A DNA stretch of 64,000 nucleotides from Acuticoccus yangtzensis. Its GTDB lineage: Bacteria; Pseudomonadota; Alphaproteobacteria; Rhizobiales; Amorphaceae. The stretch is from assembly GCF_001927245.1 (NCBI RefSeq), contig NZ_MJUX01000012.1, positions 28,170 to 92,169 on the forward strand. The letters run 5' to 3'. Shown here in pieces: positions 25,782-33,714 of this stretch (its first letter is position 1; each line of letters begins with the position of its first letter). Both the position numbers and the translations under genes were made by a program. The notes below the pieces were generated by a model, which saw nothing but the letters and a program-made list of their open reading frames with translations, was not told where the DNA came from and ran no database searches.

Positions 25782-26804
25782 TTAGGCCGATCCCCCTCCG
25801 GCAGTCGGCTGAAGCCGGTTCCAATCCGCGTCGATCGTCACGTGGATTCCTCCGGCTTCAGCCGTGATCACGGTCTCTGCTCCCAATTCGTAGACGACCG
25901 TCCGCTCCAACACTTCGAAGCCGAACCCGCGATGTGTGAGCGTCGGTGCGGCGGGAAGGCCGTCCTCGATCCACTCGAAGATCAGGCGGCGGCCGTCGCG
26001 ACCATCGTCCACCCGCCAGCGCACGGCAATCCGCCCACCCTCGATGCCGAGCGCACCGAACTTGACGGCGTTGGTCGCAAGCTCATGCAGCGCCAGCGCG
26101 ACGGTGCGTGCGGCGCGCGCGTCGATCATCACATCGGGGCCGTCGTACTTGAGCGTCTCGTCCTCTTGCGCACCGGCGGCCAACAGCTCGGACGCGACGA
26201 GGGAGGCGAGCGGGATCCCGCCGGAATAAAGCAACATCGCCGAATCGACCCGCGAGAAGACGTCGACACGGCCGTCCAGGTGCATGAGGAAGTCGTCGAC
26301 GTCGACGCTCGTGAGGGCGGTGCGCTTCGCGATCGAGCGGACCCACGCCACCGCATTCCTGCGCTCGTGCTGCACGCGGCTGCGGCGGACTTCCACGTCG
26401 TCGCCGAGCGACCCGATGATCACCAAAATCCCGGCGACATCACCGTCCTCGCCGCGCAAGGCGCTGAAGACGAGGGAGCGGCCACTCTCCATCATCCTCG
26501 TCACCGTGTCGCCGCCGCGCACGGCCGACCAGACGCGGTCACCGCCCGGCCACTCCTGCGGCCACGCCGCGACCGCGTCGCAGCCCAGCGGCGCCCTCGG
26601 CCCCGGCCACAACGATGCGAACGGCCGGTTCGGGATCAACACGAGCTCTCGTCCCCAGAGGACGGACGCCGGACAGGGCAAAGCCAGCATAAGATCGACC
26701 GCACCTCGAAGGCTGGCCGGCCAGTCGCGCATCGGGCCGAGCGCAGACGCGTCCCAAGGATGCCGTTCGATCGCGCGCCATCCCGTATTCCTCGTTGTGC
26801 TCAT
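25782..26804 (-). CDS. HWE-family sensor histidine kinase
   Basis: A 340-residue soluble kinase. The N-terminal PAS-like segment begins HPWDASALGPMRDWPASLR, a typical HWE-kinase opening, and continues to about residue 130. The phospho-acceptor helix is QHERRNAVAWVRSIAKRT, with the His but a divergent surround (usual form: LNHRVKN). The ATP domain has LHELATNAVKFGAL and the WxE motif (FEWIED) that defines the family. No receiver or membrane segment. HWE kinases commonly feed the PhyR/EcfG general stress response in Alphaproteobacteria, which matches neighbouring gene types. No response regulator is encoded beside it. Confidence 0.82.
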   Translation of the reverse strand: MSTTRNTGWRAIERHPWDASALGPMRDWPASLRGAVDLMLALPCPASVLWGRELVLIPNRPFASLWPGPRAPLGCDAVAAWPQEWPGGDRVWSAVRGGDTVTRMMESGRSLVFSALRGEDGDVAGILVIIGSLGDDVEVRRSRVQHERRNAVAWVRSIAKRTALTSVDVDDFLMHLDGRVDVFSRVDSAMLLYSGGIPLASLVASELLAAGAQEDETLKYDGPDVMIDARAARTVALALHELATNAVKFGALGIEGGRIAVRWRVDDGRDGRRLIFEWIEDGLPAAPTLTHRGFGFEVLERTVVYELGAETVITAEAGGIHVTIDADWNRLQPTAGGGSA

Positions 26805-26887
26805 GACGCAAACTCTATGGAAAGGTGCAGTGGGCCAAGGCCGTGCCTGTCAAAACTTCGAGCCAGGTCCGGGACGCTGCCGCTTCG

Positions 26888-27604
26888 TCATTCGTCGAGA
26901 TGAAGGTAGCGCTGATTGAACATCGCGATTTGCTTCAGTCGACTGAGATCCAAGACGGTGAGGTGCCGCTTTTCCAACAGGATCAATCCCGCCGCCCTCA
27001 GCGACTGCAATGTCCGGTTGGCGTGAACCGTGGTGATCCCCAAGGCATCGGCAAGTTCGCCCTGGGTCACCGGAAACGAAAACGCGCCATTGCCGGCACG
27101 TCCGACACTCTGCAGCCGCAACATGATCTCGACGATCAGGTGCGCCATGCGCTCGGTCGCATCGCGGCGCCCGATGTTGACGGTCCACTCACGCTGGATC
27201 GAGGTGCTCACAAGTGTATCCCACCACAGCGCCCGCGCGAGTTTTGGCGAGCGGGTCGTCAAATCTACGAACGACTCGCGTCCCACTTCGGAGACCGTAA
27301 CCGACGAAAGGGCAGCGATGGAATGATCCATCGCCGCAAGAACAAACATATGCGAATCGCATAGATCACCGGGGAGCAAAAACGATGTGATCTGCCGGCG
27401 ACCGTCCGGGAGGATCTTGTAGCGATAAGCCCATCCGTCGATCAGCACGTAGACGTGTTGCGGCGACATCCCTTCCTGGAGCAGCACGTGCCGCGGGTCG
27501 AACACGCGCACCCGCTCGCTGAGAACCTCATGGAGAACGCGCCGTTCACCATCGTCGAGCTGCGTGAAGTTCGAAATCTTTTGGATGAGCGGATGAAACA
27601 TCAT
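26888..27604 (-). CDS. Crp/Fnr family transcriptional regulator
   Basis: A 238-residue regulator. A cyclic-nucleotide-like beta roll (residues about 30-120; LLQEGMSPQHVYVLIDGWAYRYKILPDGRRQITSFLLPGDLCD) is followed by a long dimerisation helix and a winged helix (VTQGELADALGITTVHANRTLQSLRAAGLI). It lacks the N-terminal cysteines of oxygen-sensing FNR, so it is not an Fe-S sensor. Many alphaproteobacterial relatives respond to stress or redox. It lies between an HWE kinase and a cytochrome c gene on the same strand, but the gaps (83 and 193 bases) do not prove an operon. Confidence 0.88.
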   Translation of the reverse strand: MMFHPLIQKISNFTQLDDGERRVLHEVLSERVRVFDPRHVLLQEGMSPQHVYVLIDGWAYRYKILPDGRRQITSFLLPGDLCDSHMFVLAAMDHSIAALSSVTVSEVGRESFVDLTTRSPKLARALWWDTLVSTSIQREWTVNIGRRDATERMAHLIVEIMLRLQSVGRAGNGAFSFPVTQGELADALGITTVHANRTLQSLRAAGLILLEKRHLTVLDLSRLKQIAMFNQRYLHLDE

Positions 27605-27797
27605 AGGCCGACACGTATCACACGGCGCTCCGGCACCAGCCAGCCGCAGGTTTCAAGGTGCGCCACTGGCCTAGCGCCCGGCAGGCGCGCGCCCCTGCGC
27701 GAGAAGGCGCCTCGCCCCCTCGGCCCGCACCATCCCACTCCGCGACGCGGGTCCCGCATGGGGATGCTCATGCCGGCGGGCATCACCCGCGGAACGA

Positions 27798-28832
27798 TCA
27801 CTCGGCAACATCCGCCGGTTGATGATGAACGGCCTCTCGGGTTCCGCCTTCATCATCGTGCGCATGGCGTTCGGGCGGGTTTCCGGCGTAGAGGAAGGCC
27901 GCCATCGCCTCTGCGGCCGGTCGCGTGACGTTGAGGTCCGGCATCGCCGTCAACGGGTCGACGTGGGTCGGCTCCATCAGCCAGCGCACCATCGCCGCTT
28001 CGGTGTTCGGCAGAACCCCGGCGAGGAAGCGCTGCTCGCCGATGGCCTCGAGCCTCGGCCCGACCGCCGTCTCGTGGCCGACGACCCCCGGAATGTCGTG
28101 ACAGCCGTGGCAACCGTACATGCGGATGGCGCGCTCGCCCCGAACAACGAGATCATTGTCCGGCGCCATGGGCGACGACATGTCCGGCGCCATATCGGGC
28201 GGCGGTGACAGCTCCTCGCCGAGCCCGTTCACGAAGGTCTTGTATTGCGCCGGCGAAACGTCCGGCAACGCTTCGGTGAAGGCGGTGATGGTCCACATCT
28301 GCGCCTCGGTGAGACGCACGTCCCATGCCGGCATCCCGGTCATCCTGAGGCCGTTTTTGACGAGCCAGAAGATCTCGCGCGCGGGCCTGGCTCTGGCGGC
28401 GGCGACGATCGGCGTCGGCAGCGGATTCATGCCGAGCGCCAGCGACGAGGGGGCCACCCCCGGAGCACCGTGACATGTGACGCAGTGCGCCTGGTAGAGC
28501 CGGGCGCCTTCTTCGCTCAGCGCCGGCGCGAAGTCCGAAGGGACGGTGATGTTGCGCGTCTGGATCGCGATGGAGGCGTCGCGCGCGACCGCAATCGCGT
28601 CGTAGACGATCCGCGGATGACCTTGCGTGGCCGAGAGGTTCCACAGTCCCAGGGCGATCACGACGATCAGACCCGTGGCTGCGGCGCCCGCGCCCGCTGC
28701 TGCGGCAAGACGCCAGACGCCGGTCCGTCGCGTCACCCGGCGGCGGGACGGTTGCGGCCCGGTCCGCGCCACCGCGGACAGCACCGTCGTCCACGCGAGC
28801 GCGTTCACGAGGCGCAGAGCATGACGTGTCAT
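27798..28832 (-). CDS. Membrane-anchored di-haem cytochrome c
   Basis: A 344-residue protein. A single N-terminal membrane anchor (LAAAAGAGAAATGLIVVIALGLW) puts the rest in the periplasm. Two haem c sites are visible, CVTCH in AHCVTCHGAPGVAP and CHGCH in MYGCHGCHDIPG, each with a later Met ligand (MTGMPAWD; TAMPDL). Such proteins pass electrons to terminal oxidases or from dehydrogenases. Start MTRHAL at 28832 overlaps by ATGA the stop of a truncated upstream cytochrome, so this gene was originally the second cistron of an operon. Confidence 0.85.
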   Translation of the reverse strand: MTRHALRLVNALAWTTVLSAVARTGPQPSRRRVTRRTGVWRLAAAAGAGAAATGLIVVIALGLWNLSATQGHPRIVYDAIAVARDASIAIQTRNITVPSDFAPALSEEGARLYQAHCVTCHGAPGVAPSSLALGMNPLPTPIVAAARARPAREIFWLVKNGLRMTGMPAWDVRLTEAQMWTITAFTEALPDVSPAQYKTFVNGLGEELSPPPDMAPDMSSPMAPDNDLVVRGERAIRMYGCHGCHDIPGVVGHETAVGPRLEAIGEQRFLAGVLPNTEAAMVRWLMEPTHVDPLTAMPDLNVTRPAAEAMAAFLYAGNPPERHAHDDEGGTREAVHHQPADVAE

Positions 28833-28924
28833 TCGCCGCCTCCGACCCTGTAGAGGTAATCGGCCATGATCGCAGCGTCCCCGGCGCTCATGTCGAGATC
28901 GGGCATCGCGGTCCTGGGGTCCAC
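28829..28924 (-). pseudogene. C-terminal remnant of another cytochrome c
   Basis: The last 31 codons before the ATGA overlap read VDPRTAMPDLDMSAGDAAIMADYLYR. This is the C-terminal haem-ligand helix of a class I cytochrome c, closely like the end of the downstream protein (VDPLTAMPDLNV). Upstream the frame stays open but shows no haem motif and no cytochrome similarity. The N-terminus was therefore lost, probably with the rest of an oxidase operon, where the P450 gene now lies divergently. Confidence 0.7.
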
Positions 28925-29185
28925 CCGGTACCGGCCGAAGACGCACGCACCGTCTATCCGCCACGCTGAGCAACCGCCTCCGGCTGTGATCGCTCGTCGA
29001 TCCCGCCCCCCTGGCGGCGGCCGGAACCATCGAAGCCGCCGTGCTGTTGTTTCTCGTGAATCGCTGCCGGACGCTTTCCACCGTTTCAGTCGGACATCGG
29101 CGCGGGCCGCCATCTCACATGCCGCTGCCGGCGGGCCGATCGGTCACCCCTCCAAGGTCAACGATTGCGCGAAGAGGCCGCCGCC

Positions 29186-30469
29186 ATGACGTCTACCGCC
29201 ACCGTGCCCCGCCTCGCCGGCGATCACACCCTCGCCTTCCTCAGGCAAGGCTACACCTTCATCTCTCAGCACTGCGATGCGCTGGCGACGGATCGCTTCC
29301 GCACGCGCATCCTCCTCCGGCCGGTTCTGTGCGCGCGCGGATCCGGCGCGGCACGGATGTTTTACGGCGGGAACCACTTCACCCGGACCCAGGGCGCCAT
29401 GCCGCCTACGGTCCTGCGCCTGCTTCAGGACAAGGGCAGCGTGCAGCAACTCGACGGATCTGCGCACCGCCACCGAAAAGCGCTGTTCATCGACCTCTTG
29501 ATGAATGAGACGGCGACGGCCGAGATCACCGAAGCGTTCCGCGACGCGTGGCGCGAAGCGATGGCCGGCTGGGCCCGCCGACCCTTCGTCGTGCTGCTCG
29601 ATGAAGCCTACCTCATTTTGACCCGCTCCGTGTGCCGATGGATGGGACTGCCGGAGAACGGCCGTTCCGATCCAGCGATGGCTCGCGCGCTGAGCGATAT
29701 GGTCGAGCAGGCCGGCAGCATCGGCCCGGCGGTCCTGCGCGCCCTCTGGCGACGCCGCAAGGTCGAGCATGACATCGCCCGCCTCGTGACGCAGATCCGC
29801 GAAGGGCGCGCCGATATCGCGCAAGACGCACCCGTGCGCGTCATCGCCCGCCATTGCGACGAGGCGGGTACGCCCCTGTCGGTGGAAGACGCCACCGTCG
29901 AAATCCTCAACGTTCTGCGCCCCGTGGCAGCCGTCGCCCGCTACGTGATGTTCGCCGCCTTGGCCCTGCATCAACACCCGCAGATCGCCGCCACCCTGGC
30001 CGGCGCGCCGCGCGAGCGGCGGATCGCGTTCGCCGAGGAGGTGCGCAGGCTCTACCCGTTCTTCCCGCTGGTCGGTGGCAAGGTGAAGGCACCCTTCACC
30101 TGGGACGGCCACACCTTCGATGCCGGCGACTGGGTGCTCCTCGACCTTTACGGCACCAACCACGACCCGCGGCGCTTTGCTGATCCAGACGTGTTCATGC
30201 TGGACCGCGCAATATCCTGGCGTGATCAAGGCTTCGACTTCATCCCGCACGGCGGTGGTGACGCGACGACGGATCACCGCTGTCCGGGCGAGCAATTCAC
30301 CGTGTCGATCATGGCCGAGGCGACACGGCTTCTCCTCGACGAAATGAGTTACACGGTGCCGCCCCAGGATCTCACGGTCGCTCTCGACAGGATGCCCGCG
30401 AAACCTGAGAGCGGCTTGCGCATCGCCGACGTCATGCCGCACCGGGCCGCACACCATCCGTCTCTGTGA
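29186..30469 (+). CDS. CYP152-family cytochrome P450 (H2O2-dependent fatty-acid hydroxylase)
   Basis: A 427-residue P450. The haem Cys is C366 in the motif HGGGD followed by HRCPGE, whose GGGD form is typical of CYP152 peroxygenases. The I helix carries the catalytic Arg-Pro pair (R245-P246 in NVLRPVAAVARYVMFAALALHQHP) that anchors the fatty-acid carboxylate in P450 BS-beta and SP-alpha. Such enzymes hydroxylate or decarboxylate fatty acids using hydrogen peroxide and need no reductase, consistent with none being encoded nearby. ATG 29186 (MTSTATV) is preferred over the TTG seven codons earlier. It is divergent from the cytochrome remnant. Confidence 0.88.
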   Translation: MTSTATVPRLAGDHTLAFLRQGYTFISQHCDALATDRFRTRILLRPVLCARGSGAARMFYGGNHFTRTQGAMPPTVLRLLQDKGSVQQLDGSAHRHRKALFIDLLMNETATAEITEAFRDAWREAMAGWARRPFVVLLDEAYLILTRSVCRWMGLPENGRSDPAMARALSDMVEQAGSIGPAVLRALWRRRKVEHDIARLVTQIREGRADIAQDAPVRVIARHCDEAGTPLSVEDATVEILNVLRPVAAVARYVMFAALALHQHPQIAATLAGAPRERRIAFAEEVRRLYPFFPLVGGKVKAPFTWDGHTFDAGDWVLLDLYGTNHDPRRFADPDVFMLDRAISWRDQGFDFIPHGGGDATTDHRCPGEQFTVSIMAEATRLLLDEMSYTVPPQDLTVALDRMPAKPESGLRIADVMPHRAAHHPSL

Positions 30470-30567
30470 GCCGGGACATGCGCGGCTTGCGGCGACTTCC
30501 GGCTCCCTACGCATCGTTTTTCCCTCCGCAGGGCCGATCGTGATCCTTCGGCAGTTTTCGACGGACC

Positions 30568-31986
30568 TCAGGACACCAAGGCCGCGCGGGTGTGGCGCCG
30601 TTCGAGCGCTGTGAGTTCGGCGGCGAGATCGATGCGTCCGGCCGCGACCATGCGCGTGCACGCTCGCAGATAGCCGCCCGGATTGCGGATGCGGCTTTCA
30701 CCACCGCGGCGGCGGGTATCGTCCTCGTAAAGCTGCGCAACGTAGATCACCGTGAGCGCCGCCTTCATCGTGCCGAGCGTGTGGGTCGCTTCCTTCCAGA
30801 CCTCTTCGCTCGCCCCCAGCATCAGCCTCAGCCGGTGCGCGACGGGGACGGCATCGCTGGCCCGCTCCAATCGCAGCCCCGTTCGCGCCACCACCGGGCA
30901 CGCGATGCCGATCTCGGGCGGCGGTGCGTGTCGCTCCAGCCCGTCCCGGCTTTGACAAGTTCTTCTGAAGGATTCGTTTTGGCTTTCTTTGTGCCGGCAC
31001 GCCGTGCCGCCATTGGCGGCTGAAGAAGACAACCGCCCGCCGGCGTGGCGCTCACCGGCCGGTCCCGAACGCGCCGTCGCTGCACCATCCCCGCTGCGCT
31101 CCACCGCCCGATCACCGCCGCCGGTCCTATCGCCGGCCCTGTCGTCGCTCACCTCACCGGTCGTGTCGTCGCTGGTGTCGCCACCCTGCCGGCCACCCAT
31201 CTCGCAGCCCAGCGCGGCAACGGAGGGCGAAGCGGCGGCGGCGAACGCATCTTCCACGCGCTCACGCAGCGCCATCCAATCGGCCAGTAGCCCGTCCGCA
31301 GGGGCCGCCGTGCCGCGCCGGGGCGTGCGCGCCGCCAGCACCTCGAAGGCGGCGACCATCGCCTCGGGCGCACCGCCGGGGAGGGCCGCCATCGCGTCCA
31401 GCATCTCCCCCGCAGCGCGCCGCGCAATGGTGATCTCGTCGTGAAGCTGCTTCACCAGCCGTGCCTCGGCGCGCTGGGCGGCGACCTTCTCGGCCCACGT
31501 CGCCCGCCGCCTGAACAACGGCGTCAGATCGAACCCGTAGGCGTCGACGATGTCGCCCGCACCGTCGCGCACCGGATAGCGCTTGCCGTTGGGCGAATCC
31601 TTGGGCGCGATCAATCCGAGCTCGGCCAGCGACCGAAAGGCCACCCGCAGCCCGCGCTCCGACAATCCCGTGCGGCGCGCCAAATGCGCGTTGGACGGCC
31701 ACACGATCAGCCGGTCCCACGCCTGCTCGCCCCAGCTTGCAACGAGCTCGCCGAGGACGAGGCGCAGGCTCGGCCGGAGCCGCAGCGCCTCCTGAGCGTC
31801 ACGGAACACGCGCCCCAACTCCTTGCGCGTCACCGCGCCGGCGGGCGCCGAGCCCTCCTGCGCATCGTCCGGCACGGCGGCGCGCGCAACGGCGCATCCG
31901 CCGGCGCCATGGTGCTGCGCGCCGCGACAAATGGCGGTCACGGCAGCCCTCACCGGCTGCCGGCCCCCGCGGGATGCCAGGTGCAT
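30568..31986 (-). CDS. repC: RepC plasmid replication initiator
   Basis: A 472-residue RepC. Typical family segments are visible: VTRKELGRVFRDAQEALRL, LIVWPSNAHLARRTGLSERGLRVAFRSLAELGLIAPKDSPNGKRYPVRD (the N-terminal DNA-binding domain) and FGFDLTPLF-like GFDLTPLF. The C-terminal domain ends in AALTVIYVAQLYEDD and RNPGGYLRACTRM. Start at MHLASRGG (31986) is set by GGAGGGG five bases upstream; the frame extends further without similarity. RepC starts replication within its own gene. Oddly it is neither next to nor on the same strand as repA and repB, which lie 14 kb away, but its antisense-RNA leader is retained. Confidence 0.93.
   Translation of the reverse strand: MHLASRGGRQPVRAAVTAICRGAQHHGAGGCAVARAAVPDDAQEGSAPAGAVTRKELGRVFRDAQEALRLRPSLRLVLGELVASWGEQAWDRLIVWPSNAHLARRTGLSERGLRVAFRSLAELGLIAPKDSPNGKRYPVRDGAGDIVDAYGFDLTPLFRRRATWAEKVAAQRAEARLVKQLHDEITIARRAAGEMLDAMAALPGGAPEAMVAAFEVLAARTPRRGTAAPADGLLADWMALRERVEDAFAAAASPSVAALGCEMGGRQGGDTSDDTTGEVSDDRAGDRTGGGDRAVERSGDGAATARSGPAGERHAGGRLSSSAANGGTACRHKESQNESFRRTCQSRDGLERHAPPPEIGIACPVVARTGLRLERASDAVPVAHRLRLMLGASEEVWKEATHTLGTMKAALTVIYVAQLYEDDTRRRGGESRIRNPGGYLRACTRMVAAGRIDLAAELTALERRHTRAALVS
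30951..31000. other. AT-rich patch within repC, candidate replication origin
   Basis: A TTCTTCTGAAGGATTCGTTT run followed by TGGCTTTCTTTG stands out in a gene that is otherwise about 70 % GC, in the coding stretch between the two RepC domains. In characterised repABC plasmids the origin lies in an AT-rich part of repC. Position and composition are the only evidence here. Confidence 0.4.
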
Positions 31987-32038
31987 CGACCCCTCCAGGT
32001 GTCGGGCAAAGCGGGAGGGATCACCGGCTTCGGTGTTG

Positions 32039-32067
32039 TTGACACGCGATTCGCGGAGGGGCATAAC
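32039..32067 (+). promoter_or_regulatory. Promoter of the repC antisense RNA
   Basis: TTGACA at 32039-32044, a 17-base spacer, and CATAAC at 32062-32067: a near-consensus sigma-70 promoter on the strand opposite repC, within the repC leader. Predicted transcription start near 32074. Confidence 0.75.
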
Positions 32068-32073
32068 GGTGCT

Positions 32074-32147
32074 GCGACACGACCGCTTCGCCACTTCGCT
32101 GGTGAAGCCCAAAAGGCTCCGAAGTTGGCGCTTCGGGGCCTTTTACT
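32074..32147 (+). ncRNA. Counter-transcribed RNA controlling repC (incA/RNAE-type ctRNA)
   Basis: Between the promoter and a T-rich stop the predicted RNA of about 74 nt folds into two stem-loops. The first pairs GCTTCGCCA (32085-32093) with TGGTGAAGC (32100-32108). The second pairs 14 bases, AAAAGGCTCCGAAG (32111-32124) with CTTCGGGGCCTTTT (32131-32144), and then TTAC follows as an intrinsic terminator. It is antisense to the repC leader, about 90 bases upstream of the repC start. This is the architecture of repABC ctRNAs, which reduce repC expression and determine incompatibility. Normally it sits between repB and repC; here repB is absent. Confidence 0.78.
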
Positions 32148-32798
32148 TTGCCCAGGTTCTACATCACGTCTCCACCCCGCCAGCCCTCGCAGAGGGCGCC
32201 GCGCGGCGTTCGGATCAGCTGTGCCGGGGTCGCTCTGTCGTCTCGCCCGTTCACGGCCTCACCCTCGTTCGGACCGGCACACCCGGCCCCTCAGTCACAC
32301 ATGCCCGATTCCGCCCGCCCTGTGGAGTCGCACCATGACCTTCAGCGGCATTCTTCCCGCGCTGCCGGCAAAGATCGCGATCTTGTCCCGCTCCGCCCGA
32401 AATACGGGATCGCCAGGCAACCTGCGCGAAATCGCGGCGAACCCGTCCCGCCCCACATCGCCAACCCGCAAAATCCGGGCAAAATGGAAACGCCGATTAG
32501 GGTTAATCCGAGGTTGACGAATCCCGCCCCGCGCCCCGGCGGTGCGCTGGGCCCGGTCATTCACCGCCCGGCCGGAAACAACGGGTCCGCCTCAGCACCG
32601 GCGCAAACGCCCGCAGGTGCGCCCTCGCGCGGCGCCAGTTGCGACAGCCGGCCGGTTGCGACAGCCGGCCGGTGCCGCGCTCGGCGGCACATCCGGCGCG
32701 CGCGAACCGCCTTGCCCCGCGGCCGGTTTCGGTCCTACCCTCGCCCCCTGGCCGAGTACGCCGTGCTCCGGTCCAACTTCAAAGGCGCACCGGGCGAC
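32148..32798. other. Non-coding region between the repC leader and the IclR gene
   Basis: These 651 bases upstream of repC contain no frame with recognisable protein similarity. The AT-richer part at 32380-32520 may hold the repC or IclR promoters, but no convincing -35/-10 pair was found. A 17-bp tandem repeat lies at 32638-32671. If repC was parted from repAB by inversion, one breakpoint lies here. Confidence 0.5.
32638..32671. repeat. Exact tandem duplication of a 17-bp unit
   Basis: GTTGCGACAGCCGGCCG occurs twice head to tail, about 130 bases upstream of the IclR-family start. It includes the dyad CGGCCG. Confidence 0.8.
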
Positions 32799-33614
32799 AT
32801 GGACGAGATGCAGGGCGTGGCACGCGCCGTCACCACGCTGCGCGCCGTCGCGCTGAGCGGAACGGCCGGCGCCCGCGCCACCGATATCGCCCTCGCCCTC
32901 GGCCTCCACAAAGCCTCCACCTCGCGGCTTCTGGCCAGCCTCGTCTCCCTCGGCGTCCTGTCCCGCGGGACCGACCGCAGGTTCCGCGTCGACGATTCCT
33001 TCCTCGCCAGTCTGGGCGCCCCGGTCGGCCAGAACCGCATCCGCCAGGCCGCCCGGCCCTCCCTCGCCCGCCTCTGCCGCGACCTCGAAGATTCCAGCTT
33101 CCTGTCCGTGCGCAGCGGCAACGATTCGCTCTGCGTCGACCGCCACGTCGGCGCCTATCCCGTCCAGGCCCTCTCGCTCGACATCGGCAGCCGCCGTCCC
33201 CTCGGCGTCGGAGCGGGAAGCCTCGCCCTTCTCGCCTGGCTTCCACACGCGGAACGCGAAGACGCTCTGGCGGCCAACCGCGCCCGCCTCGCCAGCGCCT
33301 ACCCGACCCTGACCGTGGACGCCATCCGCACCCACGCCGCCACCGCCCGCGCCGAGGGCGTCACCGACCTTCCCCACGTCGTCATCCCCGGTGTCACCGG
33401 CATGGGCGTTCCGGTGCGCGACGCCTCCGGCCTCGTCGTCGCCGCCCTCAGCGTCGCGGCCGTCGGCGACCGCCTGTCGGGACAGCGCCGCGACCGGGCC
33501 GCCGCGCTCCTGCGCCACGAGGCCGCCGCGATGACCGAACGCCTCTCCACCCCCGCCACGGGCCGCGAGCTGGAGGCGGATCACCGCCCCCCTTCCCGCC
33601 CGGAGCGGCAATAA
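32799..33614 (+). CDS. IclR family transcriptional regulator
   Basis: A 271-residue IclR protein. The winged helix-turn-helix is at residues 5-65 (GVARAVTTLRAVALSGTAGARATDIALALGLHKASTSRLLASLVSLGVL). The effector domain contains SLDIGSRRPLGVGAGSLALLAWLP and ends in MGVPVRDASGLVVAALSVAAVGDRL. The start ATG 32799 lies in a weak ribosome-binding context, and 32808 (second Met) is equally possible. The long frame upstream is compositional. It precedes an acyl-CoA synthetase gene on the same strand and may regulate it. Confidence 0.85.
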   Translation: MDEMQGVARAVTTLRAVALSGTAGARATDIALALGLHKASTSRLLASLVSLGVLSRGTDRRFRVDDSFLASLGAPVGQNRIRQAARPSLARLCRDLEDSSFLSVRSGNDSLCVDRHVGAYPVQALSLDIGSRRPLGVGAGSLALLAWLPHAEREDALAANRARLASAYPTLTVDAIRTHAATARAEGVTDLPHVVIPGVTGMGVPVRDASGLVVAALSVAAVGDRLSGQRRDRAAALLRHEAAAMTERLSTPATGRELEADHRPPSRPERQ

Positions 33615-33645
33615 AGACCCGAAAAGACTGAGGGAAGACGCCCTT

Positions 33646-33714
33646 ATGAAGACCGGCTTCACCGCCATGACCCGCCGCGAGGCCGCCGCCCTCCGCCCGG
33701 CCGGCGCCGCATGA
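33646..33714 (+). CDS. 22-codon leader ORF overlapping the acyl-CoA synthetase start
   Basis: ATG at 33646 has AGGGAAG about nine bases upstream, the only good ribosome-binding site in the spacer after the IclR gene. Its 22-codon frame (MKTGFTAMTRREAAALRP and four more) stops in the ATGA that is also the start of the synthetase gene. It could be a translational coupling leader or the stump of a deleted gene. No similarity recognised. Confidence 0.4.
   Translation: MKTGFTAMTRREAAALRPAGAA

Noticed and set aside
32295..32564. Small minus-strand ORFs upstream of repC as a real gene
   Set aside because: No ribosome-binding site or similarity, and they lie in the presumed repC leader/promoter region.
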